This document shows, one piece after another, positions 18,154 to 26,563 of a stretch of DNA of 64,000 nt; position 1 is the first letter of the stretch, and each line of letters starts with the position of its first letter. The DNA comes from Alcanivorax jadensis T9 (lineage in GTDB: Bacteria > Pseudomonadota > Gammaproteobacteria > Pseudomonadales > Alcanivoracaceae). Under the pieces are notes generated by a model. The model saw nothing but the letters and a program-made list of their open reading frames with translations, was not told the DNA's origin and did no database searches. The position numbers and the translations under genes are program-made. The stretch is taken from NCBI RefSeq assembly GCF_000756655.1, contig NZ_ARXU01000011.1, positions 61,443 to 125,442 on the forward strand, in the 5' to 3' direction.

Positions 18154-18210
18154 TGTCACTCCAGTTGGGCTCTTGCAGGCTGCTAGGCATGAGTTTCGAC
18201 GCTGGCTTGG

Positions 18211-18230
18211 GTACAATGCGCGGATTGTAC
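18211..18230. promoter_or_regulatory. Dyad GTACAAT-N6-ATTGTAC in a divergent promoter region
   Basis: Perfect 7-base arms lie between the FemAB-like gene (start 18153, minus) and the cold-shock gene (start 18434, plus). TACAAT is a good sigma-70 -10 on the plus strand and its mirror image serves the minus strand, so a protein bound here could control both genes. The remaining ~200 bases to the plus-strand start hold nothing else that I recognise. Confidence 0.45.
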
Positions 18231-18433
18231 GGTTCAATAACCTGTGCCGACGGCTGGGATCTCGTCGCAAACAGTGCCGCCGTGCAATACCGCCTCGTTT
18301 TCCGGCGGGTTTACAGAGACTGTTTCAGGCCAACGCCATCCATTGTGACCGCATATTCTCCGCGAAGCAGCGGCGTAATGGCCAGAAGCGGCTACTTTTA
18401 TCACTCATTGCTCAACAAGGTAACGTCAATTTC

Positions 18434-19030
18434 ATGAATGTCTCCAAACCCCTGACCGTTTTTTATGTCGTTGCAGCCCTGTTACTGGCCATTCCCGGCG
18501 CCTGGCTGCTGTTCGCTCCGGAAATGGCACTGGTCACCCTCCACGAGAATCTCGCCGTGGTGAAAATTTCCAACATTCACAGTCAACAAACCGGCCTGGG
18601 CCTGTTGCTGGCGGCCGTGGTCAACCTGGTCTGCCTGCTTGGCGGTGGTCAGCGCCTGCCTCTGCATGTGGCGGTGTTTTTCTACCTGGCCGGCCTGGTG
18701 GCCAGCCATGGCAGCGTGGTGTTCGCGGATCAGTGGTGGCTGTGGCTGCCGGTGCTGGTCTACCTGCTGCCACTGTTGCCACTGGGCAAACTGATACCGG
18801 CCAAACTGCCCCTGGGCGGCAACGGTCAGCAGCGCGGCGAAGTAAAGTGGTTCAACCCCAACAAGGGTTTCGGCTTCATCCTCACCGACAGTGGTGAGGA
18901 ACTGTTCGTACACTTCAAGGCAGTCCAGAACGGTGGTCGTCGCAGCCTGCGCACTGGTACCCGGGTCAGCTTTGATACTCGCATGTCCGACCGCGGCGAA
19001 CAGGCCGATAACGTCTACATCGAACAGTAA
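18434..19030 (+). CDS. Membrane-anchored cold-shock domain protein
   Basis: 198 residues from the ATG at 18434. The first ~125 residues are an integral membrane domain with about four hydrophobic segments (8-28, 52-70, 76-92, 101-118). Residues 134-198 form a complete cold-shock domain with RNP1 KGFGFI and RNP2 LFVHF, and the usual GEVKWFN start. The CSD would bind single-stranded RNA or DNA at the cytoplasmic face of the membrane. Such fusions exist in some marine gammaproteobacteria, but their role is unknown. Confidence 0.9.
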   Translation: MNVSKPLTVFYVVAALLLAIPGAWLLFAPEMALVTLHENLAVVKISNIHSQQTGLGLLLAAVVNLVCLLGGGQRLPLHVAVFFYLAGLVASHGSVVFADQWWLWLPVLVYLLPLLPLGKLIPAKLPLGGNGQQRGEVKWFNPNKGFGFILTDSGEELFVHFKAVQNGGRRSLRTGTRVSFDTRMSDRGEQADNVYIEQ

Positions 19031-19035
19031 CGCAT

Positions 19036-19091
19036 CACGCCACACGCAACATGCTGCACGCCGCGGTGTGTTGCGTGCAGCATGCTGCCTG
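19036..19091. repeat. Short dyad built from permuted words (ATGCTGCACGCAAC)
   Basis: The left part CACGCAACATGCTGCACG (19043-19060) pairs with two overlapping segments on the right, TGTTGCGTG and CGTGCAGCATG, around a CCGCG centre. The arms use the same 14-base word in shifted order. It lies between the cold-shock stop and the symporter start. No T-run follows. Confidence 0.6.
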
Positions 19092-19106
19092 TAGTGGAAA
19101 ATAATA

Positions 19107-20651
19107 ATGACATTGGCAACGGCTGACTGGGTGGTCCTGGCGGGCTACCTGTGTGTGGTATTGGGCATCGGCATCTACTTTTCCCGACGCAATACCAGTA
19201 CCGAGGAATATTTCGTTGGCGGCCGTCGCTTTCGCGGCTGGGTCATCGGGCTGTCACTGGTGGGCACTTCCATCAGCTCCATTACTTTTCTGGCCTACCC
19301 TGCCGACGCCTTCAAGACTGACTGGTTACGCTACCTGCCCAACCTGGCCCTGTTGCCGGCCATGCTGGTGGCGGCCTTTGTCTTCCTGCCCTATTTCCGG
19401 CGCGGCAACATGACCAGCGCCTACGAATTTCTGGAACAGCGCTACGGGCCTTCGATCCGGGTCTATGGCGCGGTCGCCTTTCTGGTGGCACAGGTGGTGC
19501 GCCTGGCCATGATCCTGTGGCTGTTGTCCCTGCTGATTCAGCAGGTCACCGACCTGTCCCCTGCCACAGCCATTGTGCTGGGCGGCCTCTTTGTGGGGTT
19601 GTACACGGTGATTGGCGGGATCGATGCGGTGATCTGGACCGACGTGCTGCAGACCGTGGTGCTGCTGCTCGGCGGGTTGCTTTGCCTGTGGGTGATCCTG
19701 GATGCTCTGCCCGGCGGACTGGGGCAAATTTTTGATCAGGCCGGCAAGGCCGGCAAATTTGCCCTGGCTCCCTGGGAAGACGGCGCCCCCGGCGAGACCT
19801 CCTGGTCGCTGTCGCTGAGCGAGAAGACTGCCACCATGATGTTGCTGATCGGCCTGACCAACTGGCTCACCGAATACTCCAGCAACCAGAATACGGTGCA
19901 GCGTTACTGCGCCTCCCAATCCACCGCCGAAGCCCGCAAGGGGCTGTGGGTGTACCTGTTCACCGCCCTGCCGATCTGGGCCTTCTACATGTTTCTCGGC
20001 ACCGCCCTGTGGGTCTTCTTTCAGGTCTACCCGGATGTGCAGGCCGGCGCCATTCTCAGCGGCGAGGCTCGCGCCGAAACCCTGATGCCCTACTTCATCA
20101 CCAATTACCTGCCCGCAGGCGTTGCCGGCCTGGTGATCGCGGCGGCGTTGGCGGCAGCCATGAGCTCGCTGGATTCCAGCATCAACTCGGTAACCACGGT
20201 GAGCGTGGTAGATCTTTACCGACGCCATTTCAACCCCGGCCAGGATGACCGCCATTACCTGAAAGTGGCCTGGGGCATCGCTGTGGCCGTCACCGGCCTG
20301 ATGATTGCCGGGGCCCTGTGGCTGAATCAGGCGGATACCAAAACCCTGCAGGACACCTCCACCATTCTGGTATCGCTGCTGGGCGGCGGCATGCTGGGGC
20401 TGTATCTGCTGGGCTTTTTCAGTAACAAAGGGGATGCAAGGGCAGCCTGGTGCGGCATTGCCTGCACCCTGGTATTTACCGGCTGGACGATTCTCACCAA
20501 CAAGGGGATGTTGCCAGAAGCGCTAAGCGCCCCCTTTGACCTCTACTACACCGGCCTGATCGGCAACCTGTTGATGTTTGTGGTGGGCTATCTGGCGGCG
20601 AGTGCTCTAGGCGGAAAATCCGGCGACACAGAAGAACTGCCAACGCGTTAA
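19107..20651 (+). CDS. Sodium:solute symporter (SSS family)
   Basis: 514 residues with roughly 13 hydrophobic segments, the length and layout of SSS transporters. The N-terminus carries YFVGGRRFRGWVIGLSLVGTSISSITFLAYP, broken here as the hallmark first-helix region where Na+ is bound; SSLDSSINSVTTVSVVD in the eighth-helix region supplies further Na+ ligands. The substrate cannot be told; sequence style is closest to the sugar/sialic-acid-type symporters. Possibly significant: the neighbouring sialidase-like gene, though that is read on the opposite strand and separated by a repeat. Confidence 0.92.
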   Translation: MTLATADWVVLAGYLCVVLGIGIYFSRRNTSTEEYFVGGRRFRGWVIGLSLVGTSISSITFLAYPADAFKTDWLRYLPNLALLPAMLVAAFVFLPYFRRGNMTSAYEFLEQRYGPSIRVYGAVAFLVAQVVRLAMILWLLSLLIQQVTDLSPATAIVLGGLFVGLYTVIGGIDAVIWTDVLQTVVLLLGGLLCLWVILDALPGGLGQIFDQAGKAGKFALAPWEDGAPGETSWSLSLSEKTATMMLLIGLTNWLTEYSSNQNTVQRYCASQSTAEARKGLWVYLFTALPIWAFYMFLGTALWVFFQVYPDVQAGAILSGEARAETLMPYFITNYLPAGVAGLVIAAALAAAMSSLDSSINSVTTVSVVDLYRRHFNPGQDDRHYLKVAWGIAVAVTGLMIAGALWLNQADTKTLQDTSTILVSLLGGGMLGLYLLGFFSNKGDARAAWCGIACTLVFTGWTILTNKGMLPEALSAPFDLYYTGLIGNLLMFVVGYLAASALGGKSGDTEELPTR

Positions 20652-20673
20652 AATCACGGCGAGAAAGCCCAGG

Positions 20674-20780
20674 ACCAAAAGCCTTTTCACCACAGAGGGC
20701 ACAGAGCACACAGAGAAAAACTTGTCTTTCCCTCGGTGATCTCTGTGCCCTCTGTGGTAAATCCGCCTTTCAGCTTTTGG
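20674..20780. repeat. Nested inverted repeat with ACCACAGAGGGCACAGAG arms
   Basis: Inner 18-base arms (about 20689-20706 and 20741-20758) are perfectly complementary; outer arms CCAAAAGC (20674-20681) and GCTTTTGG (20773-20780) enclose them. The CACAGAG word recurs in the left half. It lies between two convergent genes and its outer right arm overlaps the last codons of the minus-strand gene. It may serve as a two-way terminator. Confidence 0.85.
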
Positions 20781-21426
20781 ATGATCGCGCCGCCAGAGCG
20801 TTGTCGGCAGATTCCCGCGACTGATTGCCTGACGCTGATGGCTGTTGTGGAGCGGGCATGGCCCGCGCCTGCAGCAGACGATCACGGATCAGCCACCCGG
20901 CCGCCCAAAGCACCAGCCAGGGATCGATCAGGTAATCCCACAGGTTGTCGCTGACCAGCAGATCGGCACCAAATGCCAACTCCGCCGCCACCAGGATCAG
21001 ACAGGTGGCATAGGCGCGCAGCACCCAGGCCAGCAATCCCAGCAGCAACAGCGCGGTACTGAAACCGAAATTGCCGAAGCCCAGGGCATAGGGATCGGCA
21101 TAACTGGACCCCATGCTCATCGGGTAGAACCACAACGCCATCAATACCAGCATCAGGCAGGCGCCCCTTAGCTGTTTCAGGGGGAGCCAGTAATGGCCGG
21201 CAATGCGATGCTGGATCGCCAGGATTGCCAACAGACCGGACGTGATACTGAAGCCTGCCAGATAGCTGATCACCCACGGTGCCAGCCCCCACGGAAACGG
21301 CAACACCGCCCAGACGAACACCACCACGGACAAAATGATCCGCCCGCGCACGGATAACAGCGACGCGCTGATACGCAACTGTACTGCCACCAGCACCAGA
21401 GCACAGACCAGAATATCAAGCGTCAT
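20770..21426 (-). CDS. Hypothetical multipass membrane protein
   Basis: 218 residues, with about six hydrophobic segments and a short Ser/Ala-rich cytoplasmic tail. I recognise no family. The ATG at 21426 overlaps the end of the sialidase-like gene by 11 bases on the same strand, so the two are almost certainly co-translated and probably work on the same surface process. The C-terminal codons fall inside the outer arm of the nested inverted repeat. Confidence 0.7.
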   Translation of the reverse strand: MTLDILVCALVLVAVQLRISASLLSVRGRIILSVVVFVWAVLPFPWGLAPWVISYLAGFSITSGLLAILAIQHRIAGHYWLPLKQLRGACLMLVLMALWFYPMSMGSSYADPYALGFGNFGFSTALLLLGLLAWVLRAYATCLILVAAELAFGADLLVSDNLWDYLIDPWLVLWAAGWLIRDRLLQARAMPAPQQPSASGNQSRESADNALAARSSKS

Positions 21427-22711
21427 TATTCTGCTCCTTGCCGATGTTCTTGCTGGCAGAATCCGCTTTCAGCCAGACGTGGCGAATCGCGGTTTTGTTC
21501 CAGGTGTACACCATGTGCAGATCACCATTGCGGGAACGAATCATGTAGGGGTAGTCGTACTGGAATTCACAGCCGAGCCGACCGTCACACTTGTTGTGGC
21601 GGGCTCGATCCAACAGCTGCTCTTCTTCATCCGGCAGGACATCACTGTTCAGCTCCGGCTCAATCAACGCACTGAATTGCTGCTCGGTCATTTCCTCACC
21701 ACGCCAGCGCTCCCGGTCATGGAAAGTCCAGCGTTCCTGCCAGCTGCTGCCACCATCACGGGTTTCCCGTATGCACAGATCATCCCGCTCAAGGCGATTG
21801 CAGTTTGCCGCCACCAGCCAGTGCCCTTCATCCATGGCCAGACCGCTCAACGCAGCACTGGGGTTTTCCAGAGAAGAATATTCCAGTGCTTCCCATTGCC
21901 AGCCACCGTCGTGGCTTTCTGACTGATAGAGAAAGCCGTTGTTGGGTTCATGCTCATTACGCAGGAAAGCAACCGCATGGGTTGGGCTATCCACCAGCAC
22001 CAGCGGCTGGATGGCCTTGCGACCATGGCCGATACGGGCCTTGCCGAGAATCTGGCTGTCTTTGTCCAGCCGCAGAATTTCGCCGAACTTGCCAATCATT
22101 TCGTGATAGACCGGCAGACCGATGGTGCCGTCGCTGTAACGAATGGGTGCCGTTTTCACCAGGGTGCTGATATTGAGGAAGGGGGTGGTGACCAGTGCTT
22201 GATCGAAGCGCCAGTTCTTTCCCTGATCAAAGGATTCCATCACCACAAGTCGACTTGCTGCCCAGCCGCCAAAACTGACCGCCACCACGAACAGGCGCAT
22301 GCGACCATCTTCATCAAGAGCCGGCACCACATTGCCCAGCTTGCGTACATGCCGCCCCCACCCCTGGCCAATCTGCTCCCGGGTGATCACTGGCTCTTCA
22401 TTGGACCAGGAACCCGACTGCGGATCGAACACCGAAGAATGGATGGCCACATCCGCCGCACCTTCACGGCTGCCAGCGAACCAGAAGGCGCGAAGGGTGC
22501 CATCCGGCAACTCCACCATGGAAGCAGCATGGACCAACGGGGTGTCGCCATCGGACACAAAGGCGCTGCGCCATTGAGAGTTGTCCGGCACCTTGCCCTG
22601 TGGTTCCACCACCATGGTTGGGGCGGGCTGCCAGAGATGGGACGGTGAAGCGGCAAAATATCCCGCCACCAACGCAGCCCCAACAAATAGATGAAATGCA
22701 CGTTTAAGCAT
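21416..22711 (-). CDS. Sialidase-like (BNR repeat) exported protein
   Basis: 431 residues from the ATG at 22711; a reading further upstream has no ribosome site. An N-terminal hydrophobic segment (about 4-22) is a signal peptide or anchor. The rest fits a six-bladed sialidase fold, with Asp-box-like turns (SFDQGKNW, SESHDGGWQW, RDGGSSW). Family relatives include exo-alpha-sialidases and enzymes of unknown specificity in surface polysaccharide loci. The catalytic Arg triad cannot be confirmed by eye. It overlaps the following membrane protein gene. Confidence 0.8.
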   Translation of the reverse strand: MLKRAFHLFVGAALVAGYFAASPSHLWQPAPTMVVEPQGKVPDNSQWRSAFVSDGDTPLVHAASMVELPDGTLRAFWFAGSREGAADVAIHSSVFDPQSGSWSNEEPVITREQIGQGWGRHVRKLGNVVPALDEDGRMRLFVVAVSFGGWAASRLVVMESFDQGKNWRFDQALVTTPFLNISTLVKTAPIRYSDGTIGLPVYHEMIGKFGEILRLDKDSQILGKARIGHGRKAIQPLVLVDSPTHAVAFLRNEHEPNNGFLYQSESHDGGWQWEALEYSSLENPSAALSGLAMDEGHWLVAANCNRLERDDLCIRETRDGGSSWQERWTFHDRERWRGEEMTEQQFSALIEPELNSDVLPDEEEQLLDRARHNKCDGRLGCEFQYDYPYMIRSRNGDLHMVYTWNKTAIRHVWLKADSASKNIGKEQNNDA

Positions 22712-22954
22712 AGATAGCTGACCAAAAACCTTTTTATTGTGTCTGCGAATCAGGTGCGCCGACCTTCGGCAGGCAAGTCTAGCAAACCCGCATAAAATTG
22801 CCTGCCATCGAAACGCCGAATGACAACCGATTATCCGAAGCATGCAGCAGAAATATACTGCAACGGTCAAAATATGTTCAGCGGCATCTCAATAATGGCA
22901 TAATGCCGCCGCACCTTATTCCAATAACAGGCATGCAAGGATTTCCCTTTTTTT

Positions 22955-23662
22955 ATGGACAGACTCAGTGTTCTCTTTCTGGCTCTCTTTGTTGCCATCT
23001 TTGCCCGAGCTGCCGACAGCAACGAGCTCGAGGACTGGAAACTGGTCAGCGACCGTAATGATATCCAGGTCTACATGAAGCATCGGGATGAATCCCGGCT
23101 GAAGACCTTCCGCGGGGTGACCCACTTTACGCTGGCGGATGAATACTCCCTGGTCGCCCTGCTCAATGATTACCCCTCTTATCCGAAATGGCTGCATTTT
23201 GTTGACAGCGCGGAAGAGTTCAACCGGATCAATCCGCTGGATCGCTCCCTGCGCTTTACCACCCAGCTGCCCTGGCCACTGGCAGATCGTGAAGCCGTTT
23301 TGCGGGCCAAGGTCACCCAGACCATGACTGAAGACGAAGAATCGGTGATGGTGGATCTGATCAATCGCCCCGATGCTCTGCCCCCCAATAATGAGTATAT
23401 CCGCTTCCCGGAAATGACCGGCAAGCTTGGCTTTCGTCGCTTAGGCGGCAAGAAAGTGGAAATGACCTACGAGCTGATTCTCGACCCCGGCGGCTACATT
23501 CCCGCCTGGATCGCCAACATCCTGCTACGAGACGCCCCCTATTTCACCCTGGAGCGTTTACGCCGCATCGTCAGCAAGCCCGAGTACCAGAATCATTACT
23601 ACGATTACCTGGACCTGTACGGGCCGGGTCGCCCGGCGGCGGTTGTGGGCAGCCGCAAATAA
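22955..23662 (+). CDS. START domain lipid-binding protein, exported
   Basis: 235 residues: signal peptide (about 1-19, ending IFARA), then a START-type helix-grip domain of ~200 residues. Typical parts are NDIQVYMKHRDESRLKTFRG near residue 30, the LLNDYPSYPKWLHFVDSAEE helix, and the RDAPYFTLERLRRIV C-terminal helix. START domains bind lipids or other hydrophobic ligands; the ligand is unknown. AAGGA lies nine bases before the start. It is divergent from the sialidase-like gene. Confidence 0.88.
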   Translation: MDRLSVLFLALFVAIFARAADSNELEDWKLVSDRNDIQVYMKHRDESRLKTFRGVTHFTLADEYSLVALLNDYPSYPKWLHFVDSAEEFNRINPLDRSLRFTTQLPWPLADREAVLRAKVTQTMTEDEESVMVDLINRPDALPPNNEYIRFPEMTGKLGFRRLGGKKVEMTYELILDPGGYIPAWIANILLRDAPYFTLERLRRIVSKPEYQNHYYDYLDLYGPGRPAAVVGSRK

Positions 23663-23757
23663 CCAAAACGTAACAAAGTGATTATCAGTCTGTCATTTTC
23701 GGCCAGCTCTCCATTACCATAAGGAAAACACCTGAACAGGTTACGGAGAGCCCCCTC

Positions 23758-24501
23758 ATGCGGCTGTTTTCCTTCCTCTATAGCTGGCTTGTCGTTGTTC
23801 CGCTGATGACAGCCACCACCCTGCTATTCGGGGCACTGTGTCTGTTGCTGGTGCCCTTCCTGCACCCCGATCGGGTGGCCCGCCTGACTGCTGTTCCCTG
23901 GGCCAGGCTATGTCTCTTTTACAGCAACGTGCGTGTGGATGTGCATGGCAGCGAACACCTGCAGTCGGGTCAGAGCTATGTCATCGTCGCCAACCATCTC
24001 AGCCAGTTCGATATTTTTGTGCTGTATGGTTATCTCGAGGTGGATTTCCGCTGGGTGATGAAACACGAACTGCGGCGGATGCCGGTAATCGGTATCTGCT
24101 GCGAAAAGCTCGGTCATATCTTCATCAACCGCTCCGACACCCAGGCAGCCATTGCCAGCCTCAACCAGGCCCGTACCCGCCTGGCCAACGGTGCCAGCGT
24201 ATTGTTTTTTCCGGAAGGCACCCGCAGCCGTACCGGGCAGATCAAGCCGTTCAAGAAAGGCGCCTTCAAGATGGCCCAGGAGCTGCAACTGCCGGTGCTT
24301 CCCGTCACCCTGACCGGCACCTTCGAAATATTGCCGCCGGGAACCGTACGGCTACGCCCCGGCCAGCATGCGCAAATTACCCTGCACCCTGCCATTGTCC
24401 CGGTGGGCTCCAGCGAGGCGGAACTGGTTCAGTTAATCCACCAGAGCCAAACAGCTATTGCCGCCCCACTTGGCGAGGCCTGCCCGCAACTCAGTCTCTG
24501 A
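23758..24501 (+). CDS. plsC: 1-acylglycerol-3-phosphate acyltransferase (PlsC family)
   Basis: 247 residues. Membrane acyltransferase making phosphatidic acid from lysophosphatidic acid. The catalytic NHLSQFD (His80, Asp85), the FPEGTRS substrate-binding motif (151-157), and the LPVLPVTLTGTFEILPPG block are present, and a hydrophobic N-terminal segment anchors it. GGAGAG lies upstream of the ATG. It follows the START gene by ~95 bases. If another PlsC exists in the genome, this one may be an accessory copy. Confidence 0.92.
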   Translation: MRLFSFLYSWLVVVPLMTATTLLFGALCLLLVPFLHPDRVARLTAVPWARLCLFYSNVRVDVHGSEHLQSGQSYVIVANHLSQFDIFVLYGYLEVDFRWVMKHELRRMPVIGICCEKLGHIFINRSDTQAAIASLNQARTRLANGASVLFFPEGTRSRTGQIKPFKKGAFKMAQELQLPVLPVTLTGTFEILPPGTVRLRPGQHAQITLHPAIVPVGSSEAELVQLIHQSQTAIAAPLGEACPQLSL

Positions 24502-24614
24502 TCCGGTTATCCTCAGCGCCACCTCCGGGCGGCGCCATCGCCACGCCAGCCCTTCCTTGTCTGACAAGATTGGCCCATTCTGCAGTGACAAAGTGTCTAC
24601 ACTCGGTCGCCGAA

Positions 24615-24775
24615 TCGAGTTGCAAGTTGAAAGTTCAAGGTTGAAGAGCGCAGGGGCCGGCCGTACCAACGAAAACCGCTGCCCTACGCCGCTACAACGT
24701 TTGTGTGCGGGCATGGCATCTCAGTCGCCAACAAGCCCGCCCGCGCCTTGAAACTTTCAACTTTCAACTGAATTA
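24615..24775. repeat. MITE-like ~161-bp element, family B copy 1
   Basis: Imperfect terminal inverted repeats (about 24617-24655 and 24739-24772) are built of GTTGAAA-type heptamers and end inward in GCGC(G/A)GG. The centre is GC-rich. A second copy is at 51003-51168. No coding capacity. It occupies most of the gap between plsC and the SDR gene; the other ~110 bases before it hold no feature I recognise. Confidence 0.8.
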
Positions 24776-24794
24776 AGCGGATACAGGAGTCATC

Positions 24795-25634
24795 ATGAAG
24801 AATTTTAAAGACAAAGTTGCCGTTATCACCGGTGCCGGTTCCGGCATTGGCCGTGCTCTGGCTCAGGAACTGGCGTCCGCCGGTGCCAAGCTGGCCCTGT
24901 CCGACATCAACGAAGCCGGCCTGAAGGAAACCGCCGACCTGCTGGGGCTGGGCGAAGATCGGTTGATGATCCGCAAACTGGATGTGGCCGACCGCCAGGC
25001 GTTTTATGATTTTGCCGACGATGTGGTCAACCACTTCGGTTACGCCAACATGATCTTCAACAACGCTGGCGTGGCACTGGGCGCCACCGTAGAGAAAATG
25101 AACTACGACGATTTCGAGTGGTTGATGAACATCAACTTCTGGGGCGTGGTTTACGGCACCAAGGCATTCCTGCCCTATCTGAAGGAAGCCGGCGAAGGCC
25201 ACATCATCAACGTGTCTTCCGTGTTTGGTCTGATCGGCATTCCCACCCAGTCCGCCTATAACGCGGCAAAATTTGCCGTGCGCGGTTTCACCGAATCCCT
25301 GCGCCTGGAGCTGGAAATGGAGCAATGTGGAGTGTCTGCCACTTCCATTCATCCGGGTGGCATCAAGACCAACATCGCCAAGGCCGCCCGTATCAGCGAT
25401 GACGTGGCTGCCATCACCGGGTCCGATCCGGAACAATCCAAGGCGGATTTCGAGAAGATGTTCCGCACTACACCGGAAGAAGCCGCAAGCACCATCCTCA
25501 AGGGTGTTCGCCAGAACAAGCGTCGGGTTCTGATCGGTTCTGACGCCCTGGCCATCGATACCATGCAGCGCCTGATGCCCACCAGCTACCAGCGCCTGAT
25601 GGTGATGGGCCAGAAGTTCATGAACAAGAAGTAA
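24795..25634 (+). CDS. Short-chain dehydrogenase/reductase
   Basis: Classical SDR of 279 residues. Rossmann TGAGSGIG (12-19), NNAG (89-92), catalytic Ser142, and Tyr155-x3-Lys159 (YNAAK) are all present, with Asp37 in SDINEAG after beta-2 suggesting NAD(H) preference. The C-terminal extension (residues ~215-279) is longer than the minimum SDR and probably forms the substrate side. A CAGGAG site precedes the ATG. Its stop overlaps the next start. The substrate is unknown; similar proteins are often fatty alcohol or acetoin-type dehydrogenases. Confidence 0.93.
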   Translation: MKNFKDKVAVITGAGSGIGRALAQELASAGAKLALSDINEAGLKETADLLGLGEDRLMIRKLDVADRQAFYDFADDVVNHFGYANMIFNNAGVALGATVEKMNYDDFEWLMNINFWGVVYGTKAFLPYLKEAGEGHIINVSSVFGLIGIPTQSAYNAAKFAVRGFTESLRLELEMEQCGVSATSIHPGGIKTNIAKAARISDDVAAITGSDPEQSKADFEKMFRTTPEEAASTILKGVRQNKRRVLIGSDALAIDTMQRLMPTSYQRLMVMGQKFMNKK

Positions 25635-26224
25635 TGACAGAGCGCCCCTACTCTCAAGCCGCCGAAAACAACAAGGCCCCGATCCTTTCCGTGCTGCAAC
25701 AGCATTGTCAGGCCCCGGGCGCCTTACTGGAGATCGGTGCTGGCACCGGCCAGCATGCGGCCTGGCTGTCGGGGCGCCTTCCCCATCTGCACTGGCAGCC
25801 CTCCGATGTGGCCGCCAACCTGCCCCATATACGGCAATGGCTGAGTGACCCGGGCAGCCAGGCTCTACCGCCGGTGGAACTGGATGTGGCCGCTCAGTGG
25901 CCCGCCGGCCCTTTTGATTACCTGTTTACCGCCAACACCTTCCACATCATGGCGGCGCCACTGGTGGAAACCTGTATCCGGGAGGGCTGCCGGCAACTGA
26001 CGGGTCAGGGCAAATTCCTGGTCTATGGTCCCTTCAACTACGACGGCCAGTACACCAGTGACTCCAACCGTCAATTTGATCAATGGTTGAAGGAAATGGA
26101 CGACAATCGCGGCATTCGCGACCATGAATGGGTGGTGGAACAGTTCGTCCGCCAGCACCGACAGCTTCTGGCCGACCACGAGATGCCCGCCAACAACCGG
26201 TTGCTGGTATTCGGCCGGGACTAG
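25634..26224 (+). CDS. DUF938 family SAM-dependent methyltransferase-like protein
   Basis: 196 residues matching DUF938, a methyltransferase fold. The SAM-binding glycine motif is LLEIGAGTGQHAAW (about 32-45), followed by WQPSDVAANLPHI and FLVYGPFNYDGQYTS. Translation start overlaps the SDR stop (TAATG), so the two are coupled. The methyl acceptor is unknown. Fifteen bases separate it from the convergent DUF1145 gene. Confidence 0.9.
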   Translation: MTERPYSQAAENNKAPILSVLQQHCQAPGALLEIGAGTGQHAAWLSGRLPHLHWQPSDVAANLPHIRQWLSDPGSQALPPVELDVAAQWPAGPFDYLFTANTFHIMAAPLVETCIREGCRQLTGQGKFLVYGPFNYDGQYTSDSNRQFDQWLKEMDDNRGIRDHEWVVEQFVRQHRQLLADHEMPANNRLLVFGRD

Positions 26225-26239
26225 GCCGGGACTAGCTAG

Positions 26240-26500
26240 CTACACCGTACGCCGAATGGTACGCATTCTGGGCTTGAGATAGGCCACCCCGAAGATCATG
26301 ATCATCAGGGCATCGCGCCAGTGAAACAGGCCGCGTCGGCGGATCCACACCATGAAGCCGATGCACTCCAGGAGATGCAGCACCGCCACCACCAGCCCGG
26401 CGCCCAACAGCAATCGATCAAACGGGGACGGCAGATCCAGGAAAATGGCTAACCCTACCGCCACCCAAAACACTACAATAACGCCGCGAAGCAAGCCCAT
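26240..26500 (-). CDS. DUF1145 family small membrane protein
   Basis: 86 residues, beginning [20 protein letters not shown] from the ATG at 26500, which has GAGG nine bases upstream; the ATG at 26509 sits on that site. Two or three hydrophobic segments and a basic C-terminus (KPRMRTIRR). Function unknown in the family. It is divergent from rhlB, a common neighbour of DUF1145 in pseudomonads by my recollection. Confidence 0.8.
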   Translation of the reverse strand: MGLLRGVIVVFWVAVGLAIFLDLPSPFDRLLLGAGLVVAVLHLLECIGFMVWIRRRGLFHWRDALMIMIFGVAYLKPRMRTIRRTV

Positions 26501-26563
26501 AGGAAACATCCTCTGACAGCGCTGGTTAATTTTTCTACAATACCCCGTTTTCAGCAGGAACGG

